Assembly (NCBI GenBank): GCA_963755825.1
Contig: CAVWLA010000003.1
Coordinates: 2,666,001-2,730,000, forward strand
Direction of reading: 5' to 3'
DNA from: DATBQN01 sp963755825
Lineage (GTDB): Bacteria; Acidobacteriota; Thermoanaerobaculia; Multivoradales; UBA5704
DNA: 64,000 nt
Positions 19,135 to 29,374 of this stretch are shown piece after piece (the stretch's first letter is position 1; every line of letters starts with the position of its first letter). Made by a program: the position numbers and the translations under genes. The notes beneath the pieces were generated by a model. It had not been told where the DNA came from. It was given only the letters and a program-made list of their open reading frames with translations, and did not search any database.

Positions 19135-20260
19135 GCTCGCCGCCGATCGTCTCCATGCGGCGCGCGATCTCGCCCCAGTCGAACTCCGCGGCGCGCGCCA
19201 CGGCGCCCTCGGCGAGCCGCGCGCGCAGCGCGCCGTCCGCCAGCAGCGCAACCAGGCGCTCGCCGAGCGCCGCCGAATCGGCCGGCGAGCAGATCCCCTC
19301 GCGGCCGTCGCGCACCAGCTCGGCGACGGCGCTCTCCGTCGACTCGCAGTAGACGACCGGCAGCCCCGCCGCCATCGCCTCGAGCGGGAAGAGGCCGAAG
19401 CCCTCGCGCGCCGACGGCTGCACGGCGATCTCGGCGCCGCCGAGCTCGCGCCACACCTCCTCGATCCTCTCGACGTGGCCGCGGAAGCGCACCCGCTCGG
19501 CGATCCCCAGCGCGCCCGCCAAGCGGTCGAGGCGCGGGCGATCGGGACCCTCGCCGAAGATAGTGAGCAGCACGCCGGCGCGGCTCTCGGCGATCCGCGG
19601 CAGTGCACGGAGCAGGAGGTCGAGCCGCTTGTGCTCGAGGAGGCGGCCGGTGTAGACGAGCGGCGGCCCGGCCGCGGCGCTCGCCGCCGCCGCCCGCCGC
19701 ACCTCGGCGACCTCGATGCCGCAGGGGACGATCTCGACGCCGGGGCGCCGACGCGCCGCGGCGACGCGCTCGGCGGTCAGCCGACTGGTCGCCGTCACCT
19801 CGTCGCCGAGGTGGGCCGTCAGCCATTCGATGGCGCGGTAGGCCGGCGCCTTCCAAGCCCCGACGTACTCCTTCCAGTAGGGCCCCCAGTGCTCGTACCA
19901 GGTGACGAGGAGCGGCTTGCGCGCTAGCGCGCAGCGCAGGGCGAGCGGGAAGAGGTGGACGTAGGGGACGTTCGGCGTCTCGACGAGGTCGTAGCCGCCG
20001 ATGTCGAGGCGGGCGAGGCGGGCGGCGAAGCGCAGCGCCTGGAGCGTGCTGCGCTTCCCCTCGCGGTTGTAGATGGCCCCGAGCGCGCCGAGCGAGAGGA
20101 TGCGGAGCGCCGGCGGATCGCCCGCCAGGCCCTGGCAGAAGCCGGCGAGGGTCACCTCGTGGCCGCGGCGGCCGAGCGCCACCGCGAGGGCGTGGTTGCG
20201 GTGCTCGACGCCGCCGATGAAGTCCGGGTAGACCGTCTCGTAGACGATGAGGATCTTCAC
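19094..20260 (-). CDS. GT4-family glycosyltransferase
   Basis: A 388-residue GT-B enzyme starting at GTG, overlapping the stop of the upstream GT-C-like gene by four bases (GTGA). The N-terminal Rossmann half has KILIVYETVYPDFIGGVEHR, the glycine-rich loop of nucleotide-sugar retaining transferases. The C-terminal half has PLVYTGRLLEHKRLDLLLRA and the E-x7-E signature SAREGFGLFPLEAMAAGLPV, in which the two glutamates bind the donor. Specificity is not readable. Tight coupling to the GT-C-like gene suggests both act on the same lipid-linked glycan. Its C-terminal codons overlap the 3' end of the convergent methyltransferase. Confidence 0.9.
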   Translation of the reverse strand: MKILIVYETVYPDFIGGVEHRNHALAVALGRRGHEVTLAGFCQGLAGDPPALRILSLGALGAIYNREGKRSTLQALRFAARLARLDIGGYDLVETPNVPYVHLFPLALRCALARKPLLVTWYEHWGPYWKEYVGAWKAPAYRAIEWLTAHLGDEVTATSRLTAERVAAARRRPGVEIVPCGIEVAEVRRAAAASAAAGPPLVYTGRLLEHKRLDLLLRALPRIAESRAGVLLTIFGEGPDRPRLDRLAGALGIAERVRFRGHVERIEEVWRELGGAEIAVQPSAREGFGLFPLEAMAAGLPVVYCESTESAVAELVRDGREGICSPADSAALGERLVALLADGALRARLAEGAVARAAEFDWGEIARRMETIGGELSSRLSRGSRRGR

Positions 20261-22488
20261 TGCGGACTCTCCTCGTCCGCCGCCCCGCTGGCCGATCCGC
20301 TCGCCGGCCCGCTCTCCGGCAGCACCTCCCACACCCGGTTGGTGACGTCGGCGAAGCGCAGCGCGAAGCGGCCGCGCCGCGCCTGCGCCCAGCCGTCCTC
20401 CATGGGGAAGGGGTAGGGCGGGTTGCGGCTGAGGTAGAGCCAGCGCACCCCTTCGCGGCGGAGGTTGGCGAGCCAGGCGTCGGCCGAGGGATCGACGCGC
20501 GGCTGGCAGCGCGGGTAGGCGGCGGCCTCGTGGAGATCCTGGCGGTTGACGTTGACGTAGATCGCCCGCCGCTCGAGCCGCGGCCCCATCGCCGGGTAGA
20601 CGAAGAAGGTGTCCGGCGAGCTCACCACGTCGACGGTGCCGTCGCCGGCGTTCTCGTCGAGCCAGGTCCATCCGGCGGCGAAGCGGCGGCCCGAGGTGGC
20701 GTGGGCGGTGTATTCCTCGCCGAGCGCCCGCCCGCGGTCCGCGCTGCGGAAGCTGCCGAGGAGGGGCGCCATGAGGACGAGGGCGAGCGCCGCGGCGACG
20801 GCGAGCGGCCGTGAGAAGCGGACGATGCCGCGGCGGAGGCCGGGCGAGAGCGCCAGGGCGACGGCGGCGAGGTCCGCGGCGGCGACCGCGGCGCGGACGC
20901 CGAACGGCATCTCGGCGTGGAGCTGGAGGAGATCCTGGGCGACCAGCGCCACGGCGAGGGCGCCGAGAGAGAGCACGCTGGCGCCGAGCGCCTCGGCGAC
21001 CGCCAAGCCGCCGGCGAAGGCGATGGCGATGGCGGCGTCGAGGTAGCGGATGTTGGCGTAGACGTGGCCGGAGGCGGAGTAGGGGACGGTCGTCCAGATG
21101 GCGAGGATGGCGAGGAGCGAGGCGCCGGCGATCCACGCCTCGCGCCGCCGGGGCCGCCGCTGGCTCGAAGAGGCGAAGGGCAGGGCGACGGCGGCGAGGA
21201 GGAGGAGGAGGCACTGCGGGCCGACGCCCAAGTCGGTGAAGACGCGGCCGGGGGCGGCGGTGCCGACGAAGGCGTCGAAGAGCTGGCCGCGGCCGAGCAT
21301 GACGCCGGGCAGGTCGGCGATCGAGTTGGGGCGCGGCAGCGGCGGCAGCGGCTTCTTCGGCGGGTCGTGCGGCACCCCTTCGCACTGCAGGGCGAGCGGC
21401 CCGACGCCGCGGACGGCGTTGCGCAGGTAGAAGAAGCCGCCGAGCGCGGCGGCGAGGAGGGCGACGGCGGCGAGCTGCGGCACCCGCCGCCGCCAGCCGC
21501 CGCGGGCGAGGAGGACGGCGGCGAGCGCGATGCCGCCGGCGTAGCCGAGGCCGAGCACCTTGGCGCCGGCGCCGACGCCGAGGCCCATACCGGCGAGCAC
21601 CGCGTCGCTCCACCGCGGCTCCCGTGCCCAGCGCAGGGCGAAACAGAGCGCGGCGACCAGGCAGGCGGCGGTGAAGACGTCGACGTACTGGGTCGCCGCG
21701 AAGCGCAGCACGGTCGGTGTCATGGTCACCAGGAAGGCGGCGAGCGGCCAGCTCCGCCGCGCGCCGAGCGCCCGCGCCAGGAGGCCGCTCGCCAGGCCGA
21801 GCAGCGCCCACTGCGGCAGGAAGGCGAGGTTGGCGTAGAGCTCGCTGTGCGACGGCGCCATCCACCACCAGAGCCACACGGAGCCGTTGGCCGGCGCGTA
21901 GCCGTAGTAGTTCATCGGGTAGGCGCCGAAGACCGGCGCCAGGTTGCCGCTCTGCAGCCAGGTGGCGGTGAGCTGCAGGTGGTACATCAGGCTGTCCCAG
22001 GAGAGCGGCGGCCGCAGCAGGCCGCGCAGCGCCTCGCTGCCGATCCCATGGACGGTGAGGATGGCGAGCGCCGCGACGAGCGCGGCGGCGGCGCCGCGCG
22101 ACTCGGCGCTCGTTCCCGCACCTGCCTCGGCTCCTGTCTCGACCGCTGCGCCAGGCCGGCAGCGGGCGCGCAGACGGTCGCCGGCGGCGCGGAGCGGCGC
22201 CGCCATCTCCGTCCGCGACAGCCGGCGCGGCAGCAGATAGAGGGCGCCGGCGGCGGCGAGCGCCAGCGGCAGCGCGACGCCGATGCGGAGGATGCCCGCC
22301 GCGCCGAGGGCGAGGCCCAGACCAACCCCCTCGGCGGTCGCCGCGAGGAGCGCCGCGACGGCGAGCTCGAGCGGGTCGGCGGCGGCCCGCGGGCCGAGCA
22401 GGCGGAGCGCCAGCAGGTAGCCGCCCGCTGCCAGCGCGGCGAGCGCGAGGAGGGTCCAGTCGGCGCCGATGAGGTCGAAGGCGGTCAT
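20257..22488 (-). CDS. GT-C-like multi-pass membrane protein, copy 2
   Basis: A 743-residue paralogue of the 16100-18268 protein. It shares the LSWDSLMYHLQLTATWLQ block, the WWWMAPSHSELYANLAFL block, the MTPTVLRFAATQYVDVF segment and the C-terminal VDPSADAWLANL domain. About a dozen membrane segments are predicted by eye. The final 15 residues are Ser/Gly/Ala-rich. The downstream GT4 gene begins within its stop codon. As with copy 1, a role as a lipid-phosphate-sugar-dependent transferase is inferred, not shown. Confidence 0.75.
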   Translation of the reverse strand: MTAFDLIGADWTLLALAALAAGGYLLALRLLGPRAAADPLELAVAALLAATAEGVGLGLALGAAGILRIGVALPLALAAAGALYLLPRRLSRTEMAAPLRAAGDRLRARCRPGAAVETGAEAGAGTSAESRGAAAALVAALAILTVHGIGSEALRGLLRPPLSWDSLMYHLQLTATWLQSGNLAPVFGAYPMNYYGYAPANGSVWLWWWMAPSHSELYANLAFLPQWALLGLASGLLARALGARRSWPLAAFLVTMTPTVLRFAATQYVDVFTAACLVAALCFALRWAREPRWSDAVLAGMGLGVGAGAKVLGLGYAGGIALAAVLLARGGWRRRVPQLAAVALLAAALGGFFYLRNAVRGVGPLALQCEGVPHDPPKKPLPPLPRPNSIADLPGVMLGRGQLFDAFVGTAAPGRVFTDLGVGPQCLLLLLAAVALPFASSSQRRPRRREAWIAGASLLAILAIWTTVPYSASGHVYANIRYLDAAIAIAFAGGLAVAEALGASVLSLGALAVALVAQDLLQLHAEMPFGVRAAVAAADLAAVALALSPGLRRGIVRFSRPLAVAAALALVLMAPLLGSFRSADRGRALGEEYTAHATSGRRFAAGWTWLDENAGDGTVDVVSSPDTFFVYPAMGPRLERRAIYVNVNRQDLHEAAAYPRCQPRVDPSADAWLANLRREGVRWLYLSRNPPYPFPMEDGWAQARRGRFALRFADVTNRVWEVLPESGPASGSASGAADEESPQ

Positions 22489-22552
22489 CCGCGGGATGGC
22501 GAGAAGCGGCCGGCGTCAGCGCGCGTGCGGCCGGCCCGCGCCCGGCGCCGGC

Positions 22553-23527
22553 TCACCGCCAGGGGAAGAGCGCGGCGATCTCGGCCGAGCGGCGGTTGAT
22601 CGAGGAGAGCAGCACGCCGCAGGTGAGCGACAGCGCGGAGAGGATGAAGAGCGCCGCCGAGAGGACGGCGAGCGGCAGCCGCGGCACCAGGCCGGTCTCC
22701 ACGAACTCGGCGACGACGACGCCGCCGCCGGCGAGCGAGAGGAGGAGCAGGAAGAGCGCCAGGAAGCCGAAGAAGGTGAGCGGCTTGTAGTCGCGGAAGA
22801 AGGTCAGGATGGCGAGCAGGATGCGGTAGCCGTCGCGGTAGGTGTGCAGCTTGCTCGGGCTCTCGCTCGGCCGCGCGCGGTAGCGGATCGGCACTTCGGC
22901 GATGCGGAAGCGCTGCACCGCCGCCTGCAGCGACAGCTCGGCCTCGATCTCGAACCCCTGGGCGATGAGCGGCGTGGCGGCGAGGAAGCGTCGCGTGATG
23001 ACGCGGTAGCCGGAGAAGAGGTCGCGGGTGCGAACGCCGAAGAGCAGGCGGACGAGGAGGATGAAGAGCTGGTTGCCGAGCGAGTGGCCGGCGCGGAAGG
23101 CGCCCTCCTCGGAGGCCTCGAGGCGGGTGCCGATCACCATGTCCGCCCCGGCGCGGGCGGCCGCGAGGAGGCGCGGCGCGTCCTCGGCCGGATAGGTGTC
23201 GTCGCCGTCGACCATCACGAAGTAGCCGGCGTCGCGCGCCTCGCGCAGGCCGGCGACCAGGGCCAGCCCCTTCCCCGGCCGCGGCTCGGAGACGACGCGG
23301 GCGCCGGCGGCCCGCGCCAGCTCGGCGGTCGCGTCGGTCGAGGCGTTGTCGACCACCAGCACCTCGGCCTCCGGCAGGGCGGCGCGAAAGTCGCGCACCA
23401 CCTTGGCGACGGTTGCCGCCTCGTTGTGGCACGGCACCACCACGACCACGCGCCCCGGCGTCTCGGGCTCTCGCTCTCTGGGTTCCACGCAGCCGGGTAC
23501 TGTAAGCCCTCTCTCCCCGGCGTTCAA
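22553..23527 (-). CDS. GT2-family glycosyltransferase with C-terminal membrane helices (polyprenyl-P-sugar synthase-like)
   Basis: A 324-residue protein. The GT-A domain begins at VVVVVPCHNEAATVAKVV (about residue 27), with DNASTDATAEL, the DxD-type VDGDDTYPAED, and the acceptor block TRDLFSGYRVITRRFL then GFEIEAELSL. Two C-terminal hydrophobic segments (about 245-270 and 282-308) resemble those of dolichol-phosphate mannose and undecaprenyl-phosphate sugar synthases. Such enzymes load a sugar onto a polyprenyl phosphate for GT-C transferases, several of which are nearby. The first 25 residues are weakly conserved-looking, and no ribosome-binding site marks the ATG at 23527, so the start could be slightly downstream. 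Confidence 0.88.
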   Translation of the reverse strand: MNAGERGLTVPGCVEPREREPETPGRVVVVVPCHNEAATVAKVVRDFRAALPEAEVLVVDNASTDATAELARAAGARVVSEPRPGKGLALVAGLREARDAGYFVMVDGDDTYPAEDAPRLLAAARAGADMVIGTRLEASEEGAFRAGHSLGNQLFILLVRLLFGVRTRDLFSGYRVITRRFLAATPLIAQGFEIEAELSLQAAVQRFRIAEVPIRYRARPSESPSKLHTYRDGYRILLAILTFFRDYKPLTFFGFLALFLLLLSLAGGGVVVAEFVETGLVPRLPLAVLSAALFILSALSLTCGVLLSSINRRSAEIAALFPWR

Positions 23528-23539
23528 CTCGGGCTGGGG

Positions 23540-23640
23540 GCCCTGGCTCCGTGTGGTCTCCTGCGGGCGGCCGCCTTCGGCCCCACCCGCCCCTCACGCC
23601 CTTCCAGGCGACCGTCCTCGGAGCCACACGGAGCCAGGGC
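23540..23640. repeat. Long inverted repeat in the gap between UbiA-like and GT2 genes
   Basis: The left arm at 23540-23561 (GCCCTGGCTCCGTGTGG plus TCTCC) pairs with the right arm at 23620-23640, differing by one inserted base over about 21 bp. The loop of about 58 bases contains a further GC palindrome (GGCGGCCGCC). A very stable stem-loop would form in the transcript between the two genes, either as an attenuator or as a relic of a small repeat element. Confidence 0.75.
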
Positions 23641-23664
23641 TCGGAGAGGTTCGGCCCGGCGCTC

Positions 23665-24546
23665 TCAGAGCAATCGCGGCCCGTAGACGATCCAGACCAC
23701 CGCCAGGCCCCAGAGACCCATGTTGATGAGGAACGGCAGGTCGCGCAGGATCGCCTCGGTCGGGTTGCGCTCGCCGGGCCTCTGGTACATCAGGTAGAGA
23801 TAGCGGAAGATGCCGAAGAGCACCAGGGGGATGGTGTAGACCAGGTTCTGCGTGTGGTACTTCTCCACCGTCTCGGGAGCCACCGCGTAGAGCGCGTAGG
23901 AGACCACCGCCGAGGCGGTCACCACGTTGATCATCTGGTCGAGGAACGCCGGGCTGTAGTGGTAGAGCACCCGGCGCTGCTCGGTCGCCGAGTCGGCGAG
24001 GAGGATGAGCTCGTGCCGCCGCTTCGAGAAGGCGAGGAAGAGGGAGAGGAAGATGGTGCAGAGGATGAGCCAGGAGGAGACCTGGATCGCGGTCGCCGCG
24101 GCGCCGGCGAGCACCCGCAGCACGAAGCCGAAGCTGATCGTCATGACGTCGAGGATCACCACGTGCTTCATCCCCAGGGTGTAGAGGATGTTGAGCGTCA
24201 GGTAGGCGCCGAGGGCGAGGGCGAAGCGGCCGGGGAGCCGGCTGGCGATCGCCGCCGCGGCGAGCACCAGGCCGACCGCCGCCGCCATCGCGACGGGCGC
24301 CGAGAGCGTCCCCGCGGCGAGCGGCCGCAGCCGCTTCAGCGGGTGCTTGCGGTCCTCCTCCCGGTCCTTGAGGTCGTTGCCGATGTAGATGGCGCTCGCC
24401 GCGCAGCAGAAGGCGACGAGGGCGAGGACGGCGCGCTCGACGGCGAGGCCGTCGCCGAGCTGGCGGCCGAAGACGATGGGCGCCAGGACGAAGAGGTTTT
24501 TCGCCCATTGGGTGGGGCGCATGGTGCGCACGAGAGGTCGGATCAC
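23665..24546 (-). CDS. UbiA-family polyprenyl-phosphate phosphoribosyltransferase
   Basis: A 293-residue integral membrane protein with eight to nine segments. The first UbiA aspartate motif reads NDLKDREEDRKHPLKR, the second region contains SKRRHEL. The N-terminal RPTQWAKNLFVLAP and these blocks match the decaprenyl-phosphate phosphoribosyltransferase branch (Rv3806c-like) rather than quinone prenyltransferases. Those enzymes make polyprenyl-P-phosphoribose, precursor of lipid-linked arabinose in mycobacteria. No DprE1/DprE2 epimerase genes are in this window, so the final pentose is unknown. It starts at GTG (24546) or the ATG eight codons later and is divergent from the YfhO-like gene with 26 bp between starts. 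Confidence 0.85.
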   Translation of the reverse strand: MIRPLVRTMRPTQWAKNLFVLAPIVFGRQLGDGLAVERAVLALVAFCCAASAIYIGNDLKDREEDRKHPLKRLRPLAAGTLSAPVAMAAAVGLVLAAAAIASRLPGRFALALGAYLTLNILYTLGMKHVVILDVMTISFGFVLRVLAGAAATAIQVSSWLILCTIFLSLFLAFSKRRHELILLADSATEQRRVLYHYSPAFLDQMINVVTASAVVSYALYAVAPETVEKYHTQNLVYTIPLVLFGIFRYLYLMYQRPGERNPTEAILRDLPFLINMGLWGLAVVWIVYGPRLL

Positions 24547-24572
24547 GCGGCGTATTGTACGGTGCCGATCGG

Positions 24573-27182
24573 ATGAAGCGCCCCTTCCTCGCCCTCGCGG
24601 TGCCGCTCCTCGCCCTCCTCGGCTGGGCGATGCTGCCGCTCGTGCGCGGCGGCGAGACGCTCTTCCTGCGCGACGTCGCCAACGCCCATCTCGAGATGAA
24701 GGTGGCGCAGAACGCCGCCCTCGCCCGCGGCTTCTTCCCCGAGCTCGACCCCTTCCGCGCCGGCGGCCAGCCGCTCGCCGGCAACCCCAACGGCGTCCCC
24801 TTCTACCCCGACAACCTGCTCTACCGCGCGGCGCCGCCGATCTGGGCCTTCAACGCGCACTTCTGGCTCCACCTGCTGCTGGCGCCGTTCGCCTTCGCCT
24901 GGCTCGCCCGCGCCTGGGGGCTGCCGCGCGGCGCCGCCTGGGTCGCCGCCGCGTGCTACGCCGTCTCCGGCTTCTTCCTCTCGCACCTCTCCTTCTACAA
25001 CCTGATCGCCGGCGCCACGCTCGCCCCGGCGCTCGCCGCCGCCTGCCTCGCCTGGGCCGGCTCGCGGCGCGGCGGCGGCGCCGGCGGCAGCGGGCGGCGG
25101 GGCAGCTGGCTGATGCCGGCGCTCGCCGTCCTCGCGGCGCTCCTCCTCCTCGGGGGCGATCCGCTGATGGCGGCGCTGGCCCTCGGCCTCGGCCTCTCGG
25201 CGATGGCGTTCCAGGCGGCGGCGGGCGCCCTCGCGGCGCGGGCGAGCCGCCGCGCCGCCGCGTCCGCAGAGGCGATCGCCAGCGCTCCGGACGCCCCCGG
25301 CGCTCCAGGCGCCGCGCTCGCGCCGGCCTCGCCGCCGGTCCTCGCTCTGCCGGCCGCCTCCACTGCCTCGTGGCCGCCGCTCTGGCGGTCGCTCGGCTGG
25401 TTCTTCGCTTCGCTCGGCGTCGGCGCCTTCCTCGCCGCGCCGCAGCTCGTCGAGCTGGCGCGCATCCTGCCGCTCTCCTTCCGCGGCCACTGGGGCTACA
25501 CCCCCGAGGTCGCCACGGTGGCGAGCTGGGACCCCCGGCAGGCGGTCGAGTGGCTCCTCCCCTTCCTCTTCGGCCGCCCGGACGTCGTCGGGCCGGGGAG
25601 CTTCTGGGGCAGCCGCTTCTTCACCGACGTGCCGCCCTACTACCTCTCGCTCTACCCCGGCGTCCTCGCGCTGGCGCTCGCCGCCGCCGCCGGCCTGCCG
25701 CGCCGCCGCCGCGCCGCCGCCCTCTGGGCCTGGGGATCGATCGCCGCCGGCCTCTTCGTCTCCCTCGGCCGCTTCAACCCGCTCGCGGCGCGGCTCTTCG
25801 ACCTGCCCGGCGCGGGTGCGCTGCGCTATCCGGTGAAGCTCTGGCTGCCGGTCGCGGTCGGCGCGGCGCTCCTCTGCGGCATCGGCTTCGAGCGCGTCTG
25901 CGGCGAGGCGGACGCCGTCGACACCGCCGCCCGCCGGCGCTTCGCCTTCACCCTCGGCGGCCTGGCGGGGATCTTCGCCGCCGGCTGGGTGAGCCTGACC
26001 CTCCTCCCCGGCGTCACCCTGCCGGCCCTCCGCCGGCTCGTCCCCGCCGCCTATCCCGACGCCTTCGTCGCCAACGAGCGGCTGCGCTGGGCCGGGCTCT
26101 GCCTGGTCTCGCTCGCCCTCGTCGCCGCCCTGGCGCTCGCCGCCCGCCTGATGCTGCGCCGGCAGGCGGCGGGCCGCTCGATCGCCGGCGCCGCGGCGCT
26201 CCTCCTCGCACTCCACATCGCGGCGCAGCTCCTGCTCTTGAAGCCGCTCTTCCCGACCGACGCGGTCTACCCGTATCTCGTGCCGCCGCCGGCGCTCGAC
26301 CTCCTGCCGCCCGCCGAGACGATCGTCAACGGCTCCTCCGGGCGATTGTTCGGGCCGTCGCGGCTCGAGCTCGGCAACTTCCCGGCGCCGCAGACCCGCT
26401 GGCTCGAGCGCCGGGCGTTCTATGAGCTCTACCCGGCGAGCGGGCCGCTGTGGGGCCGGCGCTTCGAGCTCGACGTCTCCCCCGAGGGGCTCGACTCGTT
26501 CCTCACCCGCATGGCGGAGGGGGCGGTCAAGCATTCGGGCGACGACCTGCTGCGCGTCCGCCTCCTCGCCGCCTGGGGCGTCGGCCGCCTGCTCCTCGAC
26601 CGGCCGCTCGACCCGCGGGCGACCGCGGCGGGAGCCGTGCCCGGGCCGCGGGCGCGGCTCCTCGGCACCTTCCCGAGCTTCGGCGACACCCTCCACGTCT
26701 ACGCCGTCGACGGCCGCGCGCCGGCGCTCTACCTCGCCCGCCGCGCGCTGCCGGCGCCGCACCTGAACGCCGCCTACGCTCTGCTCACCGCCGCCGAGTT
26801 CCGTCCCGGCGAGGACGTCGTCGTCGCCGGCGGAGGGCCGCCGCGGCAGCTCGCCGGCGGCCGCCTCCTCGCTCTGCGCCGCGGCCCGGAGAGCCTCGCC
26901 GCCGAGGTCGACGCCGCCGGGCCGGGCTACCTGGTGGTCGACCGCGCCCATCTCCCCCTCTACCGCGCCAGCGTCGACGGCAACGCCGCCCAGGTCTCGA
27001 TCGCCAATCTCGACCGCCTGGCGATCGCCCTCCCCGCCGGCCGCCACCACGTCCGCCTCTGGGTCGACCGCCGGCCGCTCGCCGCCGGCGCCGCCGCCTC
27101 CCTCCTCGGCCTCCTCGGGCTCGGCTGGCTCGCCGACCGCGCCGCGCGGCCGCGGCGGCTGGCCGGCCGAGCGGCGCGATAG
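24573..27182 (+). CDS. YfhO-like multi-pass membrane protein, second copy
   Basis: An 869-residue protein, mostly membrane segments, with a C-terminal soluble beta-rich domain and one last membrane helix (about 835-855). The early loop GETLFLRDVANAHLEMKVAQ followed by FRAGGQPLAGNPNG is the YfhO-type extracytoplasmic block seen also in the 9290-11848 protein. A TTG six codons upstream (24555) is an alternative start; I prefer the ATG at 24573. Ala/Pro-rich low-complexity sequence lies at about residues 230-265. It is likely an envelope glycosylation protein by family and context. Confidence 0.75.
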   Translation: MKRPFLALAVPLLALLGWAMLPLVRGGETLFLRDVANAHLEMKVAQNAALARGFFPELDPFRAGGQPLAGNPNGVPFYPDNLLYRAAPPIWAFNAHFWLHLLLAPFAFAWLARAWGLPRGAAWVAAACYAVSGFFLSHLSFYNLIAGATLAPALAAACLAWAGSRRGGGAGGSGRRGSWLMPALAVLAALLLLGGDPLMAALALGLGLSAMAFQAAAGALAARASRRAAASAEAIASAPDAPGAPGAALAPASPPVLALPAASTASWPPLWRSLGWFFASLGVGAFLAAPQLVELARILPLSFRGHWGYTPEVATVASWDPRQAVEWLLPFLFGRPDVVGPGSFWGSRFFTDVPPYYLSLYPGVLALALAAAAGLPRRRRAAALWAWGSIAAGLFVSLGRFNPLAARLFDLPGAGALRYPVKLWLPVAVGAALLCGIGFERVCGEADAVDTAARRRFAFTLGGLAGIFAAGWVSLTLLPGVTLPALRRLVPAAYPDAFVANERLRWAGLCLVSLALVAALALAARLMLRRQAAGRSIAGAAALLLALHIAAQLLLLKPLFPTDAVYPYLVPPPALDLLPPAETIVNGSSGRLFGPSRLELGNFPAPQTRWLERRAFYELYPASGPLWGRRFELDVSPEGLDSFLTRMAEGAVKHSGDDLLRVRLLAAWGVGRLLLDRPLDPRATAAGAVPGPRARLLGTFPSFGDTLHVYAVDGRAPALYLARRALPAPHLNAAYALLTAAEFRPGEDVVVAGGGPPRQLAGGRLLALRRGPESLAAEVDAAGPGYLVVDRAHLPLYRASVDGNAAQVSIANLDRLAIALPAGRHHVRLWVDRRPLAAGAAASLLGLLGLGWLADRAARPRRLAGRAAR

Positions 27183-27197
27183 GATGCGCAGCCTGCG

Positions 27198-28789
<1,592 letters not shown>

Positions 28790-28793
<4 letters not shown>

Positions 28794-29374
28794 AGCGCAT
28801 GCAGCTGGTCGTGCGCCAGGGCGAGCGCGAGGAGGCGGTCACCGTCCAGCGTGTCGAGCCGAGCGAGATGGACGGCGGGGCCGAGGAGGCCTGGGTGGTG
28901 ACGGTCGGCGACCGCACCTACCACGTCGGCGCGGTAGCCGCCGGCAGCGCCGGCAGCGCGCTGTCGCTCCGTCTTGGTGCCGCCTCCGACGCGGTGCCGG
29001 CGGCGGCTCCGGCTCCAATCGCACAGCACGAGGTGTCGGTGCGGCCGCAGGCGGCGGGCGTCTACCAGGTGACGACGGCGGCGGGCACCTTCGCGGTCGA
29101 GGTGGACGATCCGCTGACCGCTCTCGCTCGCCAGGGGAGCGCGGCGAAGGGGGCCAAGCGGCGCGCGCGGGTCACCGCCTACATGCCCGGCCGCGTCGTC
29201 GCCGTCCTCGCCGAGGAGGGCGCCGAGGTGAAGGCCGGCGACGGCGTCATCGTCCTCGAGGCGATGAAGATGCAGAACGAGATCGCCGCCGAGCACGACG
29301 GCCGCATCGCCAGGATCTTCGTCGAGGCCGGCCAGGCGGTCGAAGGCGGCGATCCCCTGTTCGAGCTCGAATGA
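28790..29374 (+). CDS. Biotin carboxyl carrier protein
   Basis: A 194-residue protein overlapping the carboxylase stop (ATGA). The last 80 residues form a biotinyl domain with VTAYMPGRVVAVLAEEGAEV and the biotin-attachment motif EAMKMQNEIAAEHDG, the lysine between two methionines being the biotinylated one. The first 110 residues lack the usual Ala/Pro linker and resemble the variable domain preceding the carrier in split propionyl- or methylcrotonyl-type alpha subunits. Together with the upstream gene it makes a complete but two-polypeptide alpha subunit. The stop overlaps the start of the next membrane protein. Confidence 0.92.
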
